NCBI GenBank assembly: GCA_963277665.1
Contig: CAUJRU010000136.1
Location: 1,364,001-1,428,000, forward strand
Length of the DNA stretch: 64,000 nucleotides
Reading direction: 5' to 3'
From: Viscum album
Taxonomy: Eukaryota; Streptophyta; Magnoliopsida; Santalales; Viscaceae
Positions within the stretch are counted from its first letter, which is position 1. Every line of letters starts with the position of its first letter. Below are positions 1 through 12,063 of this stretch, piece after piece. The position numbers were made by a program, and so were the translations under genes. The notes under the pieces are model-generated. The model ran no database searches. It was not told where the DNA came from and saw only the letters and a program-made list of their open reading frames with translations.

Positions 1-318
1 CGTTCGTGCGTACGTACGGACTACCGTCTCCACGAACGCGATAAGATTCATTCTCCATCATATCCATTCAAGTATTATTCTCATTTTAGGGTTAAAAATA
101 ATGTTAATATCATTCTGATTATGAATAAGATATAATCTATCCATTACAAACATGTCATACGTAACCAAACATTTAAGAAGAACGAATCGATTATCACCCG
201 AAACGACGATAATACTAAGATATTATTAATAAAGCAATGTTAAAAGATCATATATGATATCATATTAATGTATATGATTCTTGTATAATTTAATAACAAT
301 TATTTCACCATTATACAG
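1..318 (+). other. 3' part of LTR leader intron
   Basis: The intron continues from outside the window and ends at a 3' splice site, ..CCATTATACAG|GAGG, after position 318. The same acceptor occurs in every other intact LTR of the window. The conserved hairpin lies at 1-38 and a near-palindromic ATATGATATCATAT stretch lies about 60 bases upstream of the acceptor. The assignment as an intron is inferred from spliced copies elsewhere in the window. Confidence 0.65.
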
Positions 319-1116
319 GAGGTTAACCTACCCCAACAAAGGAAAAGTACAAGGTAAGGGTTATTTCACAATCTCTTCATTATCCGAGGTTGTTTATACG
401 TAATAATCTACTGGGATCTCTTTATCATCCACATCCATGTTTCTTAAAAATGTATTTCAAAACATTTTTACTATTTACAAGAATATGGGTTAAAGTCATT
501 TATACCCTTGTTTGACTTTTTATAAGAGGTTTATAAAGGAATCTTTCCGTCGTTTTCAAAACAAGGTCCTTTTTAACCTTTTCGACAGAATTGAGGTAAG
601 AATGTTTTTTTTAACTTATACGGCGGGTGCGGTTATTTTACGCCGTTATAAAATCTTCAAAGCTTTCCATACAATCTTATAAGAATATTTTCAAAGAAAA
701 TGTTTTATTTTATATGGATCTTAAATGATTTCAAAATAAAAGGAGATACTTCTTTAAAAAGAATTTTGATTTCATCTATGTCAACATCCTTTGATGGATT
801 TTAAGATTATTTGAAGTTGATTTATTATGATACAAAACTTCTATATTGTATTGAAGGTTTTGTGATATGTTTGACTGTGGATGTGCTATTTTTATACCAT
901 TCATAGTTTATGGTGAAATTATTGACATTTCGTATGCTAGTTTTAATACGAATGTTTATGTTATGTTTAAACCTTTTCATATGGGAATGCATTGGACTTA
1001 ATAAGTGACGGGTGGAGCCCGCTATAGCTCCTCGATGCATCGGTAGGTCTCATGAGACAAACTAGTGTCTTGGCACAAGGCCTTGACAAAATCTTATTTG
1101 TAGTCTTGGCACGAGG
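1..1116 (+). mobile_element. Tekay-like LTR fragment, sense, 5' end outside window
   Basis: This is the downstream half of a long LTR in sense orientation. It starts inside the leader intron, at the GTACGTAC hairpin, and runs through the 3' splice site and downstream leader to the conserved block around 1015-1110. It resembles the LTR at 49009-50000 read in reverse, sharing the variant stretch at about 85-140. It ends at an orientation switch around 1117-1119, where the trinucleotide CCT belongs to both sides. No coding capacity is apparent. Confidence 0.8.
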
Positions 1117-2217
1117 CCTCAATCAATAATAATGAAGGATGTTGACATAGATGAAAATAATCATCAAAACTATTTGAGAGAAATATCCCCCTTTTCTTGA
1201 AAACATTTAAAAGTCACACTATTTGTCAAGAAGCCGTTTAAAAGTATATTTTTGAATCAAAGTGTCCCATACCACTTTGAAACTTTTAAAAGGAGTTTTA
1301 ATTTTAAAAATTTAATGTCCATATAAATAAATCCTTAAAACCATTTTTAAAATATGGACATTAATGAGCATGATTTAGAAGAATAATTCTTTAAAACATT
1401 TTAAAATGGTATTTTGGTTAGAGTTTCTAACCAAAAGAGAGACACTTGAATAAAAATAATTGAGGTAATCAAAACATTGTAATATCATGAGAATAAAGGA
1501 ATTCATGATATACTATGTCAAAGTACATTATATACACCACATAAAAGTGATTTGGTGTATATCATCAAAGAAGTCTCAATGGAATGTAAATTGAGATGAA
1601 ATTTCTCAAAAAGGTTGTATCCTTAGGTTAAGGATAAATCAATGACATAATTATGTGTGACAAATATAAATACACTAAATATGATTGGATATTCAGTGTA
1701 AAACAATCAAAGGACATTCACACATATTCTTGTAAAAACAATACCAACGAATTGGATGTTTAACTCAACAAATGGAGAATGAGTTAAAATTACTCTTATC
1801 AAATTCATATCAATGACTTGAGAATTACCAATGGAGTGATTATGTGTACCAAACTTCTATCCACAGGAAGGAGAGTGGAAATTATGACATAATCAAATGA
1901 ATAGTGATTCCACACATAATCTTGGGGTAATATAATCAATGAAATATGTGTAAAGCCAAATGAGTGGAAATTGAAATCTCAAATTCCCTTATCGATTAGG
2001 TAACATACGAAACATACACCCATGAAAGAAGTATCATACCATGATGATGTAAATACCCATAAATTAAAGTATATTACACAATGAATACGATCATGGGCAG
2101 TACACATACACCACATGCAATAGTTAAGTGGTGATCAATGGAATTCTCACGGAATTAAAAGTGAGATAAGAAAACCCTTACATTGTACTTTTTCCTTGGT
2201 CGATGGTAGGTTTACCT

Positions 2218-2219
2218 CC
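2218..2219 (-). other. Exon-exon junction of a spliced LTR copy
   Basis: Read on the minus strand, exon 1 ..TAAATTAAAG joins GAGGTAAACC directly. In the LTR at 6545-11036 the same two flanks are separated by 889 bp that begin GTAAC and end TACAG. The missing segment is therefore exactly the predicted GT-AG intron. The simplest reading is that spliced RNA was reverse transcribed into this LTR. Confidence 0.75.
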
Positions 2220-2387
2220 TTTAATTTAGGTAACTCACTTTGGTTGGAACCAAAGGACTTCTTGAAATGCTTTCTGCCTAAAGGGAAGCTTCAAGGAGGA
2301 GGAGAGGGATGTGGGGAGCTTAGTTGGGAAGAGTTTGGACGAGCCAAGTGGCTTGAGAGGTGTGTAGAAATGAGAAGGAGGAGTGCC

Positions 2388-2395
2388 CTTTTATA
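2388..2395 (-). promoter_or_regulatory. LTR TATA box
   Basis: TATAAAAG on the minus strand in a CT-rich context (..CCCCTCTTATAAAAGGG..), about 1.58 kb after the LTR start. Equivalent boxes are present in every LTR here that keeps this region. It should drive the element transcript leftwards from about 30 bases downstream. The position is inferred from the motif only. Confidence 0.6.
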
Positions 2396-3970
2396 AGAGG
2401 GGTGAGGGGCACCTTTGGAAAAGCTAGAAATATTAATTTATAATCAATTCATATTCGGTTTCCAATGGCTCCAAAGTTGACTATTCAAAGGTTGAGGTGG
2501 GGATAGGTCTAAAACAACTCATCCAATAGAATTTAGACAGGTTTGGGTACTTATATTAACCTTATCTTTAAGTATTAACTCTAAGTTAATTAGTTTCACT
2601 TTTACAATGTCTCTTTGTATTTTTATATAATATGGTTAATAAACTTACAATATACATCCAAAAGACCCCCCAGTGGTCCATTAATGATTAAACTATCATA
2701 ATATAAGTCTCTTGGCCGAACCTTAGATATTTAGGAATTTAATATCAATTAATAATATAATATTTGTTTTAAGAACTCTTTTATGTCAATTTTGACACTA
2801 TTCACTTGTTGATTTTTGTGAAACTCATAACAGATTGATTACTTCGAACAAAGTCAAATAAATCAATCCTAATATATCATATTATCCTAGAAAATTTGTT
2901 TAATTCATTAAAAGTTTCATATTATAATTATTTGGGTATTTATAATATCAATTATGTTAATTTTTTACTATTTTAGTAATTACTGCATCATCATTGTGTC
3001 ATAAATAAAATAAATTATTTAATGTGAAAAAATTATAAATAAAATATAATTATGTAGGAAATCATTTTATCTTTCTAATGAATATTTATAATCTAAAATC
3101 CAGCATATATAACCCTATGTAACAATTGTTTTTCTAAAAGATATATGCTTGTGTCATTTTGTATTCATTTTAACTTAATTAATATAAAGTGTCATTATCA
3201 CTTACAAGTGGATACATGGGGCCCTAAAATTGACCCAAAGATGCCCATGGTCGACCATGTATCAACCAATAGGGTTAAGACACATTTTAGGGTAATTTAG
3301 TATTATTATAATATTAGTTTTTTAACCCTTATTTACCGGATTTACCCTTAACCATGGTAAATAAAATATTTACCGCAGTAATTATTCAAAATGTCTAAAA
3401 ATAAAAGTTACCTATTTAAACAATTTGGACATCCTGATTCCAAATATGGAATCCATTTTTCTAAATTCAAAACACAGAAGTGGCAGAAATTAATTTAAAA
3501 TTAATTCCCGCTGTCAAAACAAAAAGCGTGTTTTTAAGAGATAATAACTATCAAAAGATTGACACTTGTTTATGTTCGGTTTAATTGTAAAATTATGTCC
3601 AATGACCAATATTATATTAAATGGTAAAAATATATTCTAAATATACTTTAAAACCACTCGAATTCACAATTTATCACTATTAATTATTTTGATTAAAAAA
3701 AGTTGTTTTTAAGTAATTTTCACTATTCACCAAAATATGAAAGTTATCCGAAAAGTACCAAAATTTCACCTTAGGCTAAATTCGATATTCCGAATCCAAA
3801 AATGAAGTCCATTTTGAAATATAAAATATATATAATTTCTAAAAGTAGGTATTACTATTCATAACGGCTAGTTTGATTGGTTGTGGTGTGTTAAAATCTC
3901 GAAGTTGCGTACAATGCACGTCATTGCATTATTCGAAAGGAAACATACCGAGGAAGATTGGGGTGTTACA

Positions 3971-3984
3971 TTCTCCCCTCCTTC
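3971..3984 (-). other. Polypurine tract of N1
   Basis: GAAGGAGGGGAGAA on the minus strand, directly before the LTR start TGTAACACCCC. It is identical to the tracts at 24381-24394 and 63404-63417. This is the plus-strand priming site of LTR elements. Confidence 0.8.
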
Positions 3985-5120
3985 AATAAATTGCATCCTC
4001 GCAATTTTTAAAATTTTTCTTGGGAATATAATGGAAAGTCCCACATCGGAAAAAGAGTCAATAAAACTATCACTTTAAAAGAAAGAAAGAGAGGTATAAG
4101 GGTCATCCAAGATAACCCATACTAGGATTCCATGTAAGAAAACATGGATATGGATGATAAACTAAGTGTCAAGTTCTGATGGAGAGGGATAGAAATCATG
4201 ATCAGGAGAAAGTTAACAATGAGAAAACCACAAACTTGTGTTGGGACAAACGACCATTAGTCTCCTAGTAGGAAAGTAAACGGACAACATTTTTTTTTAA
4301 GTTACATTACATAAGGAAGAGTAATTCATTTATGATATTGACTAAGAACATTATGAGATATACTTACATTTTAAGTAGATTTTCATTCTTTAATAAATTT
4401 CCACCACTAACTCATTTTTTTTTAAACGATTAGTATTCAAGAAGACTTGGTCACACTGGAAGAGATAGAATAAACTTCTATAGAATCACATGATCCATGA
4501 AGGATAAACCATATATTTACATTGTCTTTGAAGATTAATCAAAACCAAAATGGTCAGTGAATGATCTAATGATCCCCCAAAAGGATATTCATTGAGATAA
4601 ATATGTACTAATCTTAATTTCTAAAATTAAACCAACAATACCCCAAAGTTAAATAGATACCATTCAATAACCAATTGTCCTTAAAATCCTTTAATATAAT
4701 CCAAACTAATATTGAAACCGAAAACATAGAAGAATTTGATTATGTAGTCTCCCATGTTAAATTGTATCTCCAAATGACATCAGATACTCTTAAAGTCACA
4801 TACTCAAAAGTAACTAACCTAATCACATATTCTCTATTATAGGTTAATCATTTCCATAAATAACCCAAATCACTATAAATCCACAATAAAAACGTAGATA
4901 AAAATCTATCATTACTCCACAAATGAAACCCCATAGTATTCTATTTTCCTTGGGCATATAGTGTTCCCAACAAAGAGAACATCTTCCAAAATAACATTTA
5001 TCACTTAATCACCAAATCATTTTCCTATACCAAGGGTATTCTTTTGATATGAAATAAGAACCCAAATCAACTTATTATTGATCAATAAAATAATTTTACA
5101 AAAAAAAATAGTCACACTAA

Positions 5121-5243
5121 CCAGGGACTTTACGTAGTCCAGTGGTAGGCGATAAATCCCAATCGCACTTTGGTTGTGGGTTCGATTCCCATAGCTTTGT
5201 CCGACGCGACGGGTTGTCACACGGTCTACGTGTTGTCCTTTTT
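5121..5243 (+). mobile_element. tRNA-derived SINE-like unit inside N1
   Basis: A box TAGTCCAGTGGT at 5135-5146 and a perfect B box GGTTCGATTCC at 5179-5189 have the spacing of a tRNA-type Pol III promoter. They are followed by a non-tRNA tail (CCGACGCGACGGGTTG.., ..GTTGTCC) that ends in a T run. It lies antisense to N1. The same unit sits at the same place in N2 (23123-23246) and N3 (34871-34993), so it was inherited with the family rather than inserted three times. Target duplications are not clear. Confidence 0.6.
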
Positions 5244-5586
5244 CAAAAACTATATTTTATAATATTGCCAAAATGAGATAAATTCCTCAAAATACTATAT
5301 CATAAATTTAACCACAAATGTTATATCATACCTTGAATCTTCATCCCAAATTAGAATAACTTATAATTCTCTCAAACCCCAATGATCATATAAATCCAAA
5401 TGGTTATTTATACCCATATCCACAAGAGAAGAGACAATTCTTCCTCAAATATCATTCTCACATGGCAAACTGCGGGGTTAAAAATACAAGAGAAAAATAT
5501 TCCAATGTAAACCCATCAACAAGTAGTGATAATTTTTCTCCAACCATTTATTTCCACATAGATTCTTCTTTGACCAAGAAAATATC

Positions 5587-6057
5587 CTATAGAATAGGAC
5601 ATTCACTCGGGTAATGGCCAGGTCCCCTACATTTACGGCAAATGACTGTAAATGGACTCTTGGGACCATTTTTATCTTCTTCCATAGTAATCTTCATTTT
5701 TCTTCGGCAATTCTTCACTTTATGTCCTTCCTTCCCGCACGTAAAACATTTCGTTGTCCCATTGAGACACTTTCTTGGGTGTCTCTTTCCACAATTCCTG
5801 CATGATGAAAATTGAGGTTTCTTTTCTCCATGGTCTCCATTGCTGGAGATCTTATCATTTATCACCTTTCTCTTCCTTGTTGAGTCTGGGAGTTGGTTAA
5901 TATATATGTTGTTGATCATATTTTTGGAAAACTGATTTGGCATAAAGACGATATCTTTTACGCCTATCAACATTCCATTTTGTTGCTCATTTCCACCACT
6001 GTTCCCAACTTGTACATCATTCTCAAAGTCACTATGACTTCCTTGGAATCCAGCCAT
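5587..6057 (-). CDS. NC-only Gag-like zinc-knuckle protein (N1 copy)
   Basis: This is a 156-aa ORF. It begins MAG in the same context (TTTTAGTCA before the ATG) as the gag of the full Tekay element at 40885. Residues 1-80 are polar and show no capsid signature; a basic RKRK lies at 61-64. Three zinc knuckles follow: C86-x2-C-x3-H-x3-C97, C104-x2-C-x4-H-x4-C117 and C140-x2-C-x4-H-x4-C153. This matches the three-knuckle order of the full element's nucleocapsid. It is probably an RNA-binding nucleocapsid fragment used when a helper's particles package the element. It differs from the N2 copy at three residues (M29, R95 and I122 here). Confidence 0.7.
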   Translation of the reverse strand: MAGFQGSHSDFENDVQVGNSGGNEQQNGMLIGVKDIVFMPNQFSKNMINNIYINQLPDSTRKRKVINDKISSNGDHGEKKPQFSSCRNCGKRHPRKCLNGTTKCFTCGKEGHKVKNCRRKMKITMEEDKNGPKSPFTVICRKCRGPGHYPSECPIL

Positions 6058-6530
6058 TGACTAAAACCAGAAAGCATTGTGTGAGTAATAGTAGTCGTAA
6101 AATCATTTAGAGATTAAAATGTCACCATATTCTCAATTTGAAACATATTAGGATTAACCAAGGTCATTTACTCTCATCTTATGTATATATTACTCAAATC
6201 GGTTTGTAAAGAAAATGTAAATTATCCTAAGCATATCCCCCGGGAGTGTCGTAACCAAGAGTGCAGCAAGGCCCGTTGTCGTGCACCAGTTCCCGTTCGA
6301 GTCTAGCTCAAAGCGGTGTTTTCGGGTTTTACCCCTAGGTACATCTGTGCCAGAGCCGCCTCTACCTGCTCGTATCCAGACAGGGATGTATTGCTCGGAA
6401 AACTCACAAAATCTCTACAATACCAAAATTCTAGGAAGTTCTTTTATACTAATCCTCAAAGTTCATCTTAGGTCTACGTGCTCTAATCAGAGTTTATCTA
6501 AATCTAGCTACCAAGGTTTGTACTAAACTT

Positions 6531-6542
6531 CCTCTGATACCA
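6531..6542 (-). other. Primer binding site of N1
   Basis: TGGTATCAGAGG on the minus strand, two bases downstream of the LTR end (..TTACA at 6545). It is complementary to the 3' end of initiator tRNA-Met, the usual primer for this class of element. Confidence 0.8.
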
Positions 6543-8447
6543 ACTGTAATGCCCCGACCCCAGCTACCCAGAGTCGGTGCATTAATTACATAACATTGGC
6601 ATGATCATGAGAAAGATCAAGTCTCGAAAGACCGATTAGTTTAGTAGCCTTGGAATAACTAGATACATCCATAAATTTTTACATTATATCATAAAAAAAA
6701 CATCTTGTCTTCATATCCCCTCATACTATCCCTGCAGGTCATTCATAAATTACTTCTTCATAATCCTGGAAAAAAATAAAACATTGAAAGGGGTGAGCTC
6801 GGATGCTCAGTAAGGATAACATTATAGCAGAAGCTTTCATAAATAAGCATAAACACTTAAGGCAATTTATAACTAAAACAAAAGCCTTTTAAACTTGAAC
6901 TTCAGCATAAAATGGCAAAGGTAAAATGAAATAATGCCATTTACTTACTCACATGGATATTCTACTAGTCTAATGATCACATGCAATATCAATAACCACT
7001 TTCATAATGATGGAATGCATAATGCCAGACTATCATAACCACATAGCCAAGGCCTCGTGCCAAGACTACAAATAAGATTTTGCCAAGGCCTTGTGCCAAG
7101 ACACTAGTTTGTCTCATGAGACCTACCGATGCATCGAGGAGCTATAGCGGGCTCCACCCGTCACTTATTAAGTCCAATGCATTCCCATATTAAAAGGTTT
7201 AAACATAACGTAAACATTCGTATTAATCTAGCATACGAAATGTCAATACTTTCACCACAAACCATGAATGGTATAAAAATAGCACATCCACAGTCAAACA
7301 TAATTCATTCGATACAATATGGAAGATTGTATTGTATCACATTAACCTCAATCAATAATAATGAAGTATGTTGACATAGATGAAAATAATCATCAAAACT
7401 ATTTGAGAGAAATATCCCCCTTTTCTTGAAAACATTTAAAAGTCACACTATTTGTCAAGAAGCCGTTTAAAAGTATATTTTTGAATCAAAGTGTCCCATA
7501 CCACTTTGAAACTTTTAAAAGGAGTTTTAATTTTAAAACTTTAATGTCCATATAAATAAATCCCTAAAACCATTTTTAAAATATGGACATTAATGAGCAT
7601 GATTTAGAAGAATAATTCTTTAAAACATTTTAAAATGGTATTTTGGTTAGAGTTTCTAACCAAAAGAGAGACACTTGAATACAAATAATTGAGGTAATCA
7701 AAACATTGTAATATCATGAGAATAAAGGAATTCATGATATACTATGTCAAAGTACATTATATACACCACATAAAAGTGATTTGGTGTATATCATCAAAGA
7801 AGTCTCAATGGAATGTAAATTGAGATGAAATTTCTCAAAAAGGTTGTATCCTTAGGTTAAGGATAAATCAATGACATAATTATGTGTGACAAATATAAAT
7901 ACACTAAATATGATTGGATATTCAGTGTAAAACAATCAATGGACATTCACACAAATTCTTGTAAAAACAATACCAACGAATTGGATGTTTAACTCAACAA
8001 ATGGAGAATGAGTTAAAATTACTCTTATCAGATTCATATCAATGACTTGAGAATTACCAATGGAGTGATTATGTGTACCAAACTTCTATCCACAGGAAGG
8101 GGAGTGGAAATTATGACATAATCAAATGAATAGTGATTCCACACATAATCTTGGGGTAATATAATCAATGAAATATGTGTAAAGCCAAATGAGTGGAAAT
8201 TGAAATCTCAAATTCCCTTATCGATTAGGTAACTTACGAAACATACACCCATGAAAGAAGTATCATACCATGATGATGTAAATACCCATAAATTAAAGTA
8301 TATTACACAATGAATACGATCATGGGCAGTACACATACACCACATGCATTAATTAAGTGGTGATCAATGGAATTCTCACGGAATTAAAAGTGAGATAAGA
8401 AAACCCTTACATTGTACTTTTTCCTTGGTCGATGGTAGGTTTACCTC

Positions 8448-9336
8448 CTGTATAATGGTGAAATAATTGTTATTGAATAATAAAAGAATCATTTACTTTA
8501 ATATGATATCATATATGATCTTTTATCATTGATTTGTTAATAATATTTTAGAATTATCGTCATTTCGGGTGTTAACGGGTTCATTTTACTTTATATTCTT
8601 TGTTATGTGAGACATATTCGTTATTAATGGGATGTATATTATTCATATCCAGAATGGTATCAAGTTCTTAAACATAATTTTTAAATCATCAAATGATAAT
8701 TATACTTGAATGGATACGATGGAGAATGAATCTCATCGCGTTCGTGGAGACGGTAGTCCGTACGTACGCACGAACGCTACTTCCATTTAATTTTTATTTT
8801 AAAAGAATAAAATCCAAATTATACATAGGTATATTAATATTCCAGTATAATATAATATTTTATATATGTTACTTAAGTTCATTTACACCATCCTTTATAC
8901 GTTCCATGTGTGGTATGAACGAGTCATATCATTTTAAGGGGGCGGTAGTCCGCACTTCCTCAAATGAAATTATCGTATGTATATACAACATGAAACGAAT
9001 AATGGTATGAAATAAAATGGAATTACAGAAGCTTATATATAAAATATATATCATTAATATCATATTTAATTACAGTGCCATCCTAATGTCCACCATGAGA
9101 GGTGGTAAGATGTATTTGAACAATCATCGTTTCGTGAGGCGTTAGTTTGCCATCCACAGAAACATTATGTTCATCATCCATTAGATGGAGTTGTGTGAAT
9201 GTGTAGTTTGAATCCTTCTTATAACAACATCCTAGTATATTGAGGATACTGTTGTTGTTACAAAAGAAGGGAAATAAAAAGATTTTGGGGGTTGGAGAAG
9301 CAAAATAAATGAAAATACTTTAAGAGAAATTGTTAC
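8448..9336 (-). other. Leader intron in the LTR, 889 bp
   Basis: In sense orientation it starts AAAG|GTAACAATTTC and ends CCATTATACAG|GAGG. The flanks equal the fused exons at 2218/2219 and 19917/19918. It contains the hairpin at 8738-8777 and a degenerate second copy near 8943-8960. Confidence 0.75.
8738..8777 (-). other. Intronic GTACGTAC hairpin
   Basis: The perfect 9-bp arms GCGTTCGTG and CACGAACGC flank an inner stem ACGG-TAGT-CCGT followed by the GTACGTACG stretch. The block is CG-rich in otherwise AT-rich sequence and is repeated in all introns here. Its function is unknown. Confidence 0.6.
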
Positions 9337-9504
9337 CTTTAATTTAGGTAACTCACTTTGGTTGGAACCAAAGGACTTCTTGAAATGCTTTCTGCCTAAG
9401 GGGAAGCTTCAAGGAGGAGGAGAGGGATGTGGGGAGCTTAGTTGGGCAGAGTTTGGACGAGCCAAGTGGCTTGAGAGGTGTGACGAATGAGTAGAAGTGG
9501 TCTT

Positions 9505-9512
9505 CTTTTATA
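9505..9512 (-). promoter_or_regulatory. LTR TATA box, beta-type promoter
   Basis: TATAAAAG on the minus strand. The flanks differ from the alpha type (an AGTAGAAGTGGTC-like start region and a TCTTTAGGAAAGAG upstream region) and match the LTRs at 28928-33420, 53653 and 57284. Confidence 0.55.
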
Positions 9513-11036
9513 AGGGGGAGGAGGGGCTCTTTAGGAAAGAGTGAAAGTATTACTTTATAATATAATTATATTCGGTTTATAATGGTCCAAAAATCATTGA
9601 GGTCGAAGATAAGATGACTAATATTCTAAATAACATCAACCAATAAGAATTGGACAGGTTTTAGATAATATTTTAATCATTATAATCTTATTTATTTAAA
9701 TGATTTATTAATGAGGTAAACGTTGCATCATTATTGTGTCATTAATAATTTAAATTATTTGATGTCTAAAAATTATAAATAAAATATCATTATGTAGGAA
9801 ATATTTTTATCTTTCTAATGAATATTTATAATCTAAAATCCAACATGTATAACCCTATGTAAAAATTGTTCTTCTAAAAGATGTAAGCTTATGCCATTTT
9901 TATTTTTATTTTAACTTTATTAATATAATGTGTCATTATCACTTACAAGTGGATCCATGGGGTCCCAAAACAGACCCAAAGATGCCCATGGTCGACCATG
10001 TATCAACCAATAGGGTTTAGACACGTTTTAGGGTAATTTAGTATTATTATAATATTATTTTTTAACCCTTATTTACCGGATTTACCCTTAACCATGGTAA
10101 ATAAAATATTTACCGCGGTAATTATTCAAAATGTCTAAAAATAAAAGTTACCTATTTACACAATTTGAAAATCCTGATTCCAAATATGGAATCCATTTTT
10201 CTAAATTCAAAACACAGAAGTGGCAGAAATTATTTTAAAATTAATTCCCGCTGTCAAAACAAAAAGCGTGTTTTTAAGAGATAATAACTATCAAAAGATT
10301 GACAATTTTTTATGTTCGGTTTAATTGTAAAATTATGTCCAATGACCAAAATTATATTAAATGGTAAAAATATATTCTAAATATACTTTAAAACCACTCA
10401 AATTCATAATTTATCACTATTAATTATTTTGATTAAAAAAGTTGTTTTTAATTAAAATTTAGTAATTTTTACTATTCATCAAAATATGAAAGTTATCCGA
10501 AAAGTACCAAAATTTCACCTTAGGCTAAATTTGATATTCCGAATCCAAAAATGAAGTCCATTTTGAAATATAAAATATATATAATTTCAAAAATTAAGTA
10601 TTACTATTCATAACGGCTAGTTTGATCGGTTGTGGTGTGTGTTAAAACTCGAAGTTGCGTACAACACACGCTACTGTTTTATTCAAAGGAAAGCGTACCG
10701 TGGAAGCTTGGAATGTTTTATTTTAAATTTTTTGATGTCCCCATTTAGTCAAAAGGTTTAAAATATTGTATCTAAAAAGGGTTCACTATTAAAATTTGGT
10801 AAAAGTGCAATATTGAAAATGAATTTGTTCTTACATTATGTCTAAGAAACTCATAATATGGATTCTAAAATTATAAGGATTATATAAAGTTTAAAATTTA
10901 GTTAACACTATTCATAACCTCTTTTGAACAGCCTGTTTGGTAAGTCATGGTGCGATTGAACTTGGTGTTGCGTGTAGTGAAAGTTATTGAATTATTTTGA
11001 AGAAATAACACACTATAAAATCTTGGGGTGTTACAT

Positions 11037-12063
11037 TCTCCCCTCCTTCAATAAATTGCGTCCTCGCAATTTGAAATTGTTCTTCAAAAATAAAAGGTTG
11101 AAAATAGAAAATATATTTGTGGGAAAACCCACATCGGAAATTGGTTTACTAAAATTTAGTCTTAATATGAGGAAAAGAGAAATGAAAGGGTCACCACCAA
11201 ATTATGATCTCGATTAGGAGAACATTGGTGGAAATTAGAGACATATAATTGGAGGAAAACGTAAATATTTATAGGTAGTGGTTGAGGTCATCAATCACAA
11301 ACAAGTATAAAATTGAGGTCCATAAACTCATCAATCTATGATGATTTGAAGTACCATCGGTTCAACAAAATATAGGGTATTGGGATCACACTTTTTTGAC
11401 ATTTAAAAATATCTTAGTTGAAATCCCACATCGAAAAATGAATTAATGAGGCCTCTATTTAAAATAAAGAGTGGAAAGTATGAAGATTACCGAAATTAAC
11501 ACATACTAGGGTTCCATGTAGGAAAATATGGATATGGAGGAGAAATCTAACCATCAATTATCTGATGGAGAGTGGTAGAGAACATGGCTATGAATAGGCC
11601 AACAATCCCAAAGCCATAAATTAGTGATGATTTAAGGTACCATCTAGGACAACATTTTTTTTAAAGTTACATTACATAAGGAAGAGGAATTCATTTATGA
11701 CATTGACTAAGAACATTATGAGATATACTTAAATTTTAAGTAGATTTTCATTCTTTAATAAATTTTCACCACTAACTCAATTTTTTTTTAAACGATGAGT
11801 ATTCAAGAAGACTTGGTCACACTGGGAGAGCTAGAATAACTTCTATAGAATCACATGATCCATGTAGGATAAACCATATATTTACATTGTCTTTGAAGAT
11901 TAATCAAAACCAAAATGGTTAGTGAATGATCTAATGATCCCCCAAAAGGACATTCATTGAGATAAATATGCACTAATCTTAATTTCTAAAATTAAACCAA
12001 CAATACCCCAAAGTTAAATAGATACCATTCAATAACCAATTGTCCTTAAAATCCTTTAATATA
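11037..12063 (-). mobile_element. Deleted internal region: 3' part only
   Basis: It begins with the purine tract at 11037-11050 and follows N3 from 33421. It contains two related CCCACATCG blocks about 300 bp apart (near 11130 and 11425) in the 3' non-coding region. At 12058-12063 it jumps into LTR sequence that corresponds to 36588 of N3. AATATA is shared by both parents (34445 and 36588). About 2.1 kb is lost, including the gag ORF, the primer site and the LTR end. Confidence 0.8.

Larger units (their letters stand above)
1120..3970 (-). mobile_element. 3' LTR of N1, minus strand, intron-less, 3' part lost
   Basis: On the minus strand this LTR starts TGTAACACCCC at 3970, next to the polypurine tract of N1. 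It runs through U3, a TATA box at 2388-2395 and leader exon 1, then continues directly into exon 2 at 2218/2219 with no intron. It is cut at about 1117-1120 by an inversion to the plus-strand fragment at 1-1116. It carries the short U3 start, without the 294-bp extra head found in the LTR at 6545-11036. Confidence 0.8.
3971..6544 (-). mobile_element. N1: internal region of a non-autonomous Tekay-type element
   Basis: The region is 2574 bp on the minus strand, bounded by complete LTR termini. In sense order it holds the primer site (6531-6542), a leader of about 470 bp, a 156-codon zinc-knuckle ORF (5587-6057), about 1.6 kb of non-coding 3' region with a tRNA-derived SINE-like unit (5121-5243), the conserved box GCGAGGAtGCAATTT and the polypurine tract. 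No protease, RT, RNase H or integrase motif is visible. It is nearly a mirror copy of N2 (21822-24394). The flanking LTRs belong to different subfamilies, so N1 is not a simple insertion with its original LTR pair. Confidence 0.85.
6545..11036 (-). mobile_element. Complete LTR shared by N1 and a deleted neighbour
   Basis: The 4492-bp LTR starts at 11036 (TGTAACACCCC, minus strand) and ends ..TTACA at 6545. It has the extended U3 start, a beta-type promoter region with TATAAAAG at 9505-9512, an 889-bp leader intron at 8448-9336 and a long downstream leader. To the left it leads into the primer site of N1. To the right it abuts a purine tract and 3' region of another element. One LTR therefore serves two internal regions, as expected after LTR-LTR recombination. 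Confidence 0.85.

Noticed and set aside
5121..5243. A functional tRNA gene
   Set aside because: A and B boxes are present, but the sequence does not close into a full acceptor stem with a discrete tRNA end. It continues into a shared non-tRNA tail, as SINEs do.
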